DNA from: Proteobacteria bacterium UBA6729
GTDB taxonomy: Bacteria > Pseudomonadota > Gammaproteobacteria > Porifericomitales > Porifericomitaceae
Direction of reading: 5' to 3'
NCBI GenBank assembly: GCA_002454015.1
Contig: DKIB01000007.1
Span: forward strand, 301-25,707
DNA length: 25,407 nucleotides
The notes under the pieces were generated by a model that did no database searches, was not told where the DNA came from, and saw nothing but the letters and a program-made list of their open reading frames with translations. The translations under genes were made by a program, and so were the position numbers. Positions 8,639 to 14,916 of the stretch are shown here, piece by piece (positions within the stretch are counted from its first letter, which is position 1; each line of letters begins with the position of its first letter).

Positions 8639-8696
8639 AAAAACACTCTCTCCCTGTTACAGGCCCGATGTATCGGCACAGGCAACTCCGTTACGG
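8639..8696 (-). promoter_or_regulatory. rpsA leader with alternative base-pairings next to the Shine-Dalgarno
   Basis: In the 58-nt gap after cmk, the minus-strand RNA carries two copies of GCCTGT (complements at 8678-8683 and 8659-8664) flanking a small palindrome CCGATacATCGG (8665-8676). Immediately downstream is ACAGG (8653-8657), which runs into the Shine-Dalgarno GGGAGAGAG. Either CCTGT copy can pair with ACAGG; the far copy would enclose the palindrome. A weak promoter (TTGCCT, 18 nt, TGTAAC) can also be written across this gap. Autogenous control of S1 is known in E. coli through a structured leader; that this leader does the same is inference. Confidence 0.4.
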
Positions 8697-9380
8697 TTAC
8701 AGAACACAGGCCCGCCGCTCCCAGAGGGTCACAACCCTCCGCAAGACCGCGGCCCTGCTCAGTCCCGTGGTATCGATCACGACAGCATCCAGCGCCGACT
8801 GCATGGGAGACTGCGCCCGATCCCGATCCCGCGCATCACGCTGGTTCACTGCCTCAATCAAGTCGGACAGTCTAGCAGCTATGCCCATATTTTCCAACTG
8901 CCTGAACCGACGGCGGGCACGTTCCTCCGGGGTGGCGGTGAGAAAAATCTTCAGCCTGGCGTCCGGAAAGACCACACTGCCCATATCACGACCATCCGCC
9001 ACCAGCCCCGGGGGATGGCGATAGGCCTGCTGCCGGACCAACAGGGCCTGCCGCACCTGCGGTAGCACTGCCAGTCGGGAAGCCGCGGTGGCACAGGACT
9101 CGCTGCGCAACTCCACCGCCTCACCTGCCAGCAGCGCCCTCCCGGCCATCGGGCCAGGGCGCACAAAATCCAGTTCCAGGGTCTCCACCAGGGCAGCCAG
9201 GGCGGCTTCGGCAGTCATGGCCAGTCCCTGTCTCAAGGCCTGCAGGGCCAGCGCGCGATACAGCATGCCGCTGTCCAGAAAATGCCAACCCAGCCGTTGT
9301 GCCAGCTGCAGCCCGACCGTGCCCTTGCCTGTCCCTCCGGGACCATCCAGGGCGATGACGGGGACTGCCGCCGCACTCAC
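8697..9380 (-). CDS. cmk: Cytidylate kinase
   Basis: Phosphorylates CMP and dCMP with ATP. The 227-residue protein has the P-loop GPGGTGKGT (13-21; most homologues read GPSGAGKGT), the CMP-binding DSGMLYRALAL (36-46), LVADGRDMGSVVFPDA with the conserved GRDM/IGT-like nucleotide site, KIFLTATPEERARRR (the LID-region arginines) and DRDRAQSPM near the C-terminus. I start at GTG 9380, which forms a GTGA overlap with the aroA stop and has an AGGAG 11 nt upstream; another GTG at 9389 would add three residues but places AGGAG too close. aroA-cmk-rpsA is a classical cluster. No missing key residue was noted. Confidence 0.94.
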   Translation of the reverse strand: MSAAAVPVIALDGPGGTGKGTVGLQLAQRLGWHFLDSGMLYRALALQALRQGLAMTAEAALAALVETLELDFVRPGPMAGRALLAGEAVELRSESCATAASRLAVLPQVRQALLVRQQAYRHPPGLVADGRDMGSVVFPDARLKIFLTATPEERARRRFRQLENMGIAARLSDLIEAVNQRDARDRDRAQSPMQSALDAVVIDTTGLSRAAVLRRVVTLWERRACVL

Positions 9381-10717
9381 TGCCCCCACTGCTCCTGCAC
9401 AACCATCCCTGCCTGCCGCGCCAACCCGACAAAGCCGGGAAAGGAGGTTTGTACCCAGTCACAATCCACGATCCGCACCGGCTGCGCAGCGGCCAGGGCC
9501 AGCATGGTGAAGGCCATCACCATACGGTGGTCGCCATGGCTGTGCACCACCCCCCCGCGGGGTTGGGCACCGTAGACATTCAACCCGTCCGGCAGACCCT
9601 CCACCCGTATGCCCACCGCCTGCAAGCCTTCCTGCAGGGACTGCAGGCGGTCACTCTCCTTGGTCCTGAGTGCAGTCGCATCGCGCAACCGGGTACAACC
9701 GGGCAGACAGGCCGACAAGGCGATGAGCATCGGCAACTCATCGATGGCACGGGCCGCCAGCTCCCCCGCTATGGAGGCGGCATGCAGGCCGGTCGTATGG
9801 CGCACCCGCAGGGTCATGATCGGTTCTCCGGACAGCACGGCTTCGCCCTCCATCTCAATGGCGGCGCCCATGGCCCGGAACACCTCCAGTGCTGCAGTCC
9901 GCGATGGATTCATACCCACCCGCTCGATCCGCAGTTCAGAGCCCGGTGCCAGACAGGCCCCCGCGATGAAGAATACCGCCTGCGAAAAATCTCCGGGCAC
10001 CTGTAGCCGTGCCGCCCTGAGCCGGGTGCCTCCCTGCACGCAGACGGTGTAACCATACGCATCCCGGGTTGCGGCTGCCGACGGTGGCCCGGCAAACTGC
10101 TCCAGCAGGCGCTCGGTATGATCGCGGGTCTGTACCGATTCGGTAACGCAGGTACTGCCCGCAGCGCGCAGGCCGGCCAGCAGCAGGGCGGACTTCAGCT
10201 GGGCACTGGGCAGCGGGCAGCGGTAGTGGAGCCCCGCCAGCCCGGCACTGGCCCGTACCGTCAATGGCAGGGTATCGCCCGGCGCCGCCTCAAACTGTGC
10301 CCCCATGGCCTGCAGCGGGGCAATGATCCGGCGCATCGGACGTCGGCACAGCGAGGCATCCCCGGTCAACACGGTGTCGAAGGGACATCCGGCCAGCGCC
10401 CCGATCAACAGTCGCGCTGCCGTCCCCGAATTGCCCAGATCCAGCGCCCGGTCCGGAGCCCGGAAGGGACCCCCATGCACCCGCCAGCACCCCGGGGCAC
10501 CCGCCTCCATACGAGTCCCCAGGGCCTGCAGGGCCACTGCCATGGCTGACACATCGGTGCCGGTGGACAACCCTTCCAGTACGCTTTCCCCCTCGGCCAG
10601 AGCCGCCAGCAACAGGGCGCGGTGCGAGATGGATTTATCCCCCGGCATCCGTATGCGCCCCACCAGCGCCGTGCCGGGCTGCACCCGATAATCCAGCGTA
10701 CTGCCCATGCCCGTCAT
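9377..10717 (-). CDS. aroA: 3-phosphoshikimate 1-carboxyvinyltransferase (EPSP synthase)
   Basis: Sixth step of the shikimate pathway: shikimate-3-phosphate plus PEP gives EPSP. The 446-residue protein has the N-terminal GDKSISHRALLLAAL (26-40), LDLGNSGTAARLL (92-104), TGDASLCRRPM, the substrate-binding LPSAQLKSALLLAGL, RDHTERLL, and C-terminal KESDRLQ and HGDHRMVMAF. The SAQLK, RDHTE and GDASL blocks look more like the class II (Agrobacterium/Pseudomonas-type) enzymes than E. coli AroA. Yet the position equivalent to E. coli Gly96 is still Gly (G98, in GNSGT), which is normally associated with glyphosate sensitivity. In TGDASL[C]RRPM a Cys replaces the usual Ser/Thr/Arg. The start is ATG 10717, in an ATGA overlap with tyrA. 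It follows the pheA-hisC-tyrA genes, so most of the terminal aromatic pathway is co-expressed. Confidence 0.96.
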   Translation of the reverse strand: MTGMGSTLDYRVQPGTALVGRIRMPGDKSISHRALLLAALAEGESVLEGLSTGTDVSAMAVALQALGTRMEAGAPGCWRVHGGPFRAPDRALDLGNSGTAARLLIGALAGCPFDTVLTGDASLCRRPMRRIIAPLQAMGAQFEAAPGDTLPLTVRASAGLAGLHYRCPLPSAQLKSALLLAGLRAAGSTCVTESVQTRDHTERLLEQFAGPPSAAATRDAYGYTVCVQGGTRLRAARLQVPGDFSQAVFFIAGACLAPGSELRIERVGMNPSRTAALEVFRAMGAAIEMEGEAVLSGEPIMTLRVRHTTGLHAASIAGELAARAIDELPMLIALSACLPGCTRLRDATALRTKESDRLQSLQEGLQAVGIRVEGLPDGLNVYGAQPRGGVVHSHGDHRMVMAFTMLALAAAQPVRIVDCDWVQTSFPGFVGLARQAGMVVQEQWGQ

Positions 10718-11607
10718 CGCGGGTCTACATAACGTTGTCGGCTTTGCCCGGCCTGACTCAGAAAACCTTCCAGCGCCGCCGCATCCGCACGGTCCAGAAT
10801 CTGTGTCAGGGCCTCCAGCCGATCACTAAAGCCCCGTATGCAAGTGAGCAGTTCATCCCGGTTGGCCAGGCAAATTTGTGTCCACAGCCGTGGATCACTG
10901 GCAGCAATACGGGTGAAATCTGCAAACCCGCCTGCCGAGTAACGCAATACCTCAGTGGCATCAGCACGACCCGCCAGATAATCCACCAGGGCAAAGGCCA
11001 GCAGATGCGGCAGGTGACTGCCCGCCGCCAACAGGGCATCATGCCGTGCCGCCTCCATGGACCGCACGGCAACCGCCCCCACGGCACGCCAGAGTTGCTC
11101 TACCTGATGGACCGCCCGGCGGGCGGTATCCGGGGCCGGGGTCAGAATCACCTGGCAATTGTGAAACAGTGCGGCATCCGCCGCACCCACGCCGCTTTGT
11201 TCCGTGCCGGCCACCGGATGAGCGGGCACAAAGTTGGGCCAGGCGGCACCCAGTGTAGTACGGGCCACCTCCACCACCCTGCGCTTGATGCTGCTGGTGT
11301 CGCTCAGCACCTGTTCCGCACCCAGCAGCGGGGCAAGTGTACTGAGCAACCCCGGCACAGCAGCCGGGGGCACACACAACACGGCCAGTTCGGCACCCTG
11401 CAGGGCCGCTGCCGGGTCCGCACTGATCGCATCCGCTATACCGTGCTGCATGGCATAGGCTACCGTCGCCGGGTCCGTGTCACAGGCACTGACCCATACC
11501 TTGCGTTGACGCAGGGCCAGCGCCAGCGAACCCCCGATCAGGCCAACCCCGTAGATCGCCACCCGCCCCGGCTGTGCCGGCACCCCGGAACCGCTATGCC
11601 CCGACAT
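10714..11607 (-). CDS. tyrA: Prephenate dehydrogenase (monofunctional TyrA)
   Basis: Oxidative decarboxylation of prephenate (or arogenate) on the tyrosine branch. The 297-residue product starts with a Rossmann fold whose dinucleotide loop reads IYGVGLIGGSLALAL (18-32), with CDTDP after strand 2. It has the family motifs SDTSSIKRR, HPVAGTEQSG (usually HPMAGSExSG; the catalytic His is present) and HDALLAAGSHLPH, followed by an all-helical dimerisation domain with YSAGGFADFTRIAASDPRLW. No chorismate mutase or ACT domain is attached, unlike the enterobacterial T-protein. The ATG directly abuts the hisC stop codon (zero spacing), and the end overlaps aroA by 4 bp. Cofactor choice (NAD versus NADP) is not decided here. 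Confidence 0.95.
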   Translation of the reverse strand: MSGHSGSGVPAQPGRVAIYGVGLIGGSLALALRQRKVWVSACDTDPATVAYAMQHGIADAISADPAAALQGAELAVLCVPPAAVPGLLSTLAPLLGAEQVLSDTSSIKRRVVEVARTTLGAAWPNFVPAHPVAGTEQSGVGAADAALFHNCQVILTPAPDTARRAVHQVEQLWRAVGAVAVRSMEAARHDALLAAGSHLPHLLAFALVDYLAGRADATEVLRYSAGGFADFTRIAASDPRLWTQICLANRDELLTCIRGFSDRLEALTQILDRADAAALEGFLSQAGQSRQRYVDPR

Positions 11608-12708
11608 TCATCGGTCCCGGCTCAGGGCCTGTTCCAGGGCGGCAATACACTGTGCATTTTCCCGGGCGGTACCGATGGTCACCCGCAGGCACTCCGGCAA
11701 ACCGTACTCCTGCAACGGGCGCACCACCACCCCCGCTACCAGTAGCGCGGCATGGACCGGCTGCGCGGGTCGCTGCAAATCCAGCAGCACAAAATTTCCA
11801 CCCCCACAGGTAGCGGCTATACCCAGGCGGGCCGCCGCCTTACGCCACTGTGCGGTGCCCGCATGGTTGGTACGCACACTGTGTGCTACATGGGCCTGCT
11901 CGGCCAGCGCCACCTGCGCCGCCGCCAGGGCCGGCTGACTCACATTGAAGGGCTGACGCACCCGATTCATCAACTCCGCCAGTTCGACATGTGACACGGC
12001 GTAACCGATACGTAATGCTGCCAGGCCGTAGACCTTGGAAAAGGTACGGGTCACCACCAGGCGGGGGAATTGCTCTATCCAGCGTATGCAGTCAGGGTAA
12101 TCCGGCTCGTCCTGCAGGTATTCAAAGTAGGCCTCATCCACCACCGTCACCATATGCCCGGGCAGGGCCTCCAGCAGCTGCCGCAGCTGCGCTGTACGCA
12201 ACCAGGTGCCGGTAGGATTGTTGGGATTGGCGATATAGAGGAGTCGCGTACGCGGGGTAACGGCTGCCAGCAGGGCATCCACATCATGACCACGGTCCAC
12301 CGCCTCCGCCTGCACCGGTGTACCTCCAGCGATACGGATGATCGACGGGTAGACGATAAACGAGTAGCGTGCATGCACCCCCTCAAGACCGGGGCGCATC
12401 AGGACCTGGGCCACCAGCAACAATACCTCGTTGGAACCGGCCCCCAGGGTAAGCTGCTCCGGCACCACACCGTGGTGCTCCGCCAGGGCCTGCTTCAGTG
12501 CGGTGCCATTGCCATCCGGATAGCGTGACAGCTCCACGGCATCGGTCAGCACCTGGCGGACAGCGGCAGCCGGCCCCTGCGTATTTTCATTGGCGGCCAG
12601 TCGGAGCAGCTGCCCCCCGGATGCCCCCTGCGCCGCCGCCAGGCCGGGGCGATACGGCTCCAGCTCGCGCAGTTCCTGCGGTACCAGATGGCTCAGTCCG
12701 AATGCCAT
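11608..12708 (-). CDS. hisC: Histidinol-phosphate / aromatic aminotransferase (HisC2 type)
   Basis: PLP-dependent fold type I aminotransferase of the HisC family, 366 residues. Visible are LRLAANENTQGP (35-46), the substrate/PLP-phosphate region RYPDGNG (62-68), GAGSNEVL, the signature YIANPNNPTGT (158-168), DEAYFEYLQD (191-200) and the Schiff-base lysine in RTFSKVYGLAALRIGYA (K225), with a C-terminal RVTIGTARENAQ. Gene position between pheA and tyrA is typical of the HisC2 copy of Pseudomonas-like genomes. Such enzymes can serve histidine synthesis and transaminate aromatic keto acids or prephenate (family knowledge). Whether another hisC exists elsewhere cannot be judged. It overlaps the end of pheA by 16 bp. 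hisZ, of the histidine pathway, is also in this window but in a separate cluster. Confidence 0.93.
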   Translation of the reverse strand: MAFGLSHLVPQELRELEPYRPGLAAAQGASGGQLLRLAANENTQGPAAAVRQVLTDAVELSRYPDGNGTALKQALAEHHGVVPEQLTLGAGSNEVLLLVAQVLMRPGLEGVHARYSFIVYPSIIRIAGGTPVQAEAVDRGHDVDALLAAVTPRTRLLYIANPNNPTGTWLRTAQLRQLLEALPGHMVTVVDEAYFEYLQDEPDYPDCIRWIEQFPRLVVTRTFSKVYGLAALRIGYAVSHVELAELMNRVRQPFNVSQPALAAAQVALAEQAHVAHSVRTNHAGTAQWRKAAARLGIAATCGGGNFVLLDLQRPAQPVHAALLVAGVVVRPLQEYGLPECLRVTIGTARENAQCIAALEQALSRDR

Positions 12709-13799
12709 GGATCCAGCTGCACTACCGAACGAGGATAGGCACCCAGCACCTTCAATGAAACCACCCGGGTCGCCAGATCCTGCAGGGCATCCTGCAACGG
12801 GGCCACCGCAGCATGCCCCGCCAGGTCTACAAAGAACAGGTACTCCCAGGGACCACGGCGCGATGGGCGTGACTCAATACGCAGCATACTGACCCCACGC
12901 TCCGCAAAACACGCCAGGGCTCGATACAGGGTGCCGGGCTGATTGGATATCGTGAACAACACCGAGGTCTTGTCGTTGCCGGTGGGGGCTTCGGCACTGC
13001 GACCGAGGACGATGAAACGCGTTACATTGCGCGAGTCATCCTCAATGCCGTATGCCAACACCTGCAACTCGTGCAGCCGCGCAGCAATGGTATTGCTGAT
13101 CGCCACCAGACCCGTGTCGTCCGCGCTACGCAGCTGCACTGCGGCTGCAGCGGTGCTCTCGGCAGCAACGCGCCGCACACCGGGCAAATGGCGATCCAGC
13201 CACCGTCGGCATTGCAGCAGCGCCTGTGGATGGGCTGCCACGGTATGCACCGCATCCAGCGTACTGCCCAGCAGACAGTGCCGCACCCGCAGTTCGCTTT
13301 CACCGCAGATGCTGAGCGGGCTGTGCTCCAGCAGTTCCAGCGTCGGATGCACGGAGCCACCGAAGGAATTCTCTATGGGCACCAGTCCATAGCTGCCCCC
13401 TTCCACGGCACGAAACACCCCGGCTATATCCTCCTGCAACACCAGATCGACCGCGTTGCCGAAACGCTCCAGCACCGCCACATGACTGAAGGTTCCGGCC
13501 GGTCCCAGACAGGCAACGCGCGGCACCTGCTGCAGGGCCCGACACACCGATATGATCTCGCGAAATACCTGATGCACCTGCAACTCGCTCAACGGCCCCG
13601 GATTGGCCTGCAACACGCGCTGTAACAGCATGCCCTCCCGGGCCGAACGATAACTGCCCCCGGCAGGCTTGCAACGACCCACCCGGGTGGCCAGCCCGGC
13701 GCGGACGCTCAGCAACTCCAGCAACTGCTGATCGATGACATCTATGCGCTCCCGCAATGCCTCTATATCGGCATCCGTGGCTCTGCCAGGGGTACCCAT
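12693..13799 (-). CDS. pheA: Bifunctional chorismate mutase / prephenate dehydratase (P-protein)
   Basis: Converts chorismate to prephenate and then phenylpyruvate, committing to phenylalanine. The 368-residue product has three parts. An AroQ chorismate mutase spans about 8-95 (LRERIDVIDQQLLELL, RAGLATRVGRCK, YRSARE). A prephenate dehydratase spans about 95-270 (LGPAGTFSHVA, VPIENSFGGSV, and the catalytic-threonine motif NVTRFIVLG). An ACT domain spans about 278-365 (SNQPGTLYRAL, RIESRPSRRGPWEYLFFVD), where phenylalanine feedback would act through the ESRP motif. ATG 13799 is preceded by GGTGAG at 6-nt spacing and gives the normal 360-370 length; the longer upstream frame lies within serC. 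It sits 7 bp after serC and overlaps hisC by 16 bp. Confidence 0.97.
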   Translation of the reverse strand: MGTPGRATDADIEALRERIDVIDQQLLELLSVRAGLATRVGRCKPAGGSYRSAREGMLLQRVLQANPGPLSELQVHQVFREIISVCRALQQVPRVACLGPAGTFSHVAVLERFGNAVDLVLQEDIAGVFRAVEGGSYGLVPIENSFGGSVHPTLELLEHSPLSICGESELRVRHCLLGSTLDAVHTVAAHPQALLQCRRWLDRHLPGVRRVAAESTAAAAVQLRSADDTGLVAISNTIAARLHELQVLAYGIEDDSRNVTRFIVLGRSAEAPTGNDKTSVLFTISNQPGTLYRALACFAERGVSMLRIESRPSRRGPWEYLFFVDLAGHAAVAPLQDALQDLATRVVSLKVLGAYPRSVVQLDPWHSD

Positions 13800-13806
13800 C
13801 AGTAAC

Positions 13807-14916
13807 TCACCCGTGACGACGCTGGAAATCCGCCAGAAAATCCGCCAGCGCCAAGGCTCCGGCCTCCGGCAGGGCATTGTACAGCGCGGCACGGCAACCC
13901 CCGCGGCTGCGATGCCCGGCCAGACCCTGCAGACCCGCATGATGCGCCTGTTCCAGAAACAGCGGCAGCAGGGCCGGAACCACCAGATCAAAGACGATGT
14001 TCACGCGCGACCGACAAGCCGGGGCCACCGCATTGGCGTACAGGCCCCCCGTATCCAGGGCAGCATAGACGGTCTCCGCCTTGCTGCAATTGCTGGACTC
14101 CATCGCCTGCAACCCGCCCTGTTCCACGACCCAGTCCAGCATCAGTTCAGCCGTGTACCAGGCCGGTACCACCGGGGTGTTGTATGCCGGGCGCTGCTGA
14201 TCCTGTACGCGGTAGTCATACAGGGAGGGGGTACCCGGTAATGCCCCCTGCAACAGCGCCTCCCGTACCAGCACCACGGTCAACCCCGGCAGACCCATAT
14301 TCTTCTGCGCCCCGGCAAAGATCAATCCGTGACGATGCACCTCCATGCGCCGCGACAACAGACAGGAACTCATATCCGCAACCAGCGGTGCGGTAGTCAG
14401 CTGCGGGGTATGCCGGAACTCTACCCCATCCACTGTCTCATTGGCGGTATAGTAAACATAGGCGGCATCGGCACGCAGTTGCCATGTGTCGGACGGCGGA
14501 ATGGCATGAAACGCCAGGGCACGTCCATCCGCCGCACGTTGCGCCGCCATGCCGAGTTGTTGCGCCTCCGCCAGGGCTCGACCGGACCAGTAACCGGTAT
14601 GCAGATAATCGGCTGCACCCTGCCCCCGGCACAGGTTCAACGGCACCATGGCAAACTGTGCCGTGGCACCGCCCTGCAGGAACAACACACGGTAATCGGC
14701 GGGCACCTCCAGCAGCTCCCGCAGCTTTGCCTGCAGACGTTCTGCCAGCTCCACAAAGGCAACACTGCGATGATGCATCTGCAGCAGGCCCGGCATGGCC
14801 TCCAGCAGGCGCTCGCGCACGGACAGCGGCAACGGCCCGGGACTGGCGGCAAAATTGAAGACGCTGGCAGGCGCCCCGGGCACCAGACTCAGGCAGCGGC
14901 TGTCATGCCCCGGCAT
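13807..14916 (-). CDS. serC: Phosphoserine aminotransferase
   Basis: PLP enzyme that makes 3-phosphoserine (and 4-phosphohydroxythreonine for PLP synthesis). The 369-residue sequence has the cofactor lysine in FAGAQKNMGLPGLT (K205), NETVDGVEF, QGGATAQFAMVPLNL (81-95) and the substrate-phosphate residues HHR near 48-50 and GHRSRGGCR near 334-342. Several normally invariant motifs are altered. FNFSSGPAxLP reads FNFAASPGPLP, with Ser for the first Gly; the 'SHR' motif is HHR; 'MNVPF' is VNIVF; and 'GGMRAS' is GGCRAA. The direct contacts (Lys, His, Arg) remain, so it is probably active. The ATG at 14916 overlaps gyrA by 14 bp; a GTG at 14883 would lie 19 bp after gyrA and give an N-terminus closer to E. 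coli SerC. gyrA-serC-pheA is the Pseudomonas-type order. Confidence 0.93.
   Translation of the reverse strand: MPGHDSRCLSLVPGAPASVFNFAASPGPLPLSVRERLLEAMPGLLQMHHRSVAFVELAERLQAKLRELLEVPADYRVLFLQGGATAQFAMVPLNLCRGQGAADYLHTGYWSGRALAEAQQLGMAAQRAADGRALAFHAIPPSDTWQLRADAAYVYYTANETVDGVEFRHTPQLTTAPLVADMSSCLLSRRMEVHRHGLIFAGAQKNMGLPGLTVVLVREALLQGALPGTPSLYDYRVQDQQRPAYNTPVVPAWYTAELMLDWVVEQGGLQAMESSNCSKAETVYAALDTGGLYANAVAPACRSRVNIVFDLVVPALLPLFLEQAHHAGLQGLAGHRSRGGCRAALYNALPEAGALALADFLADFQRRHG

Noticed and set aside
13800..13991. N-terminal extension of PheA beyond ATG 13799
   Set aside because: It lies within serC; the chorismate mutase domain already starts properly at 13799 with a good Shine-Dalgarno.
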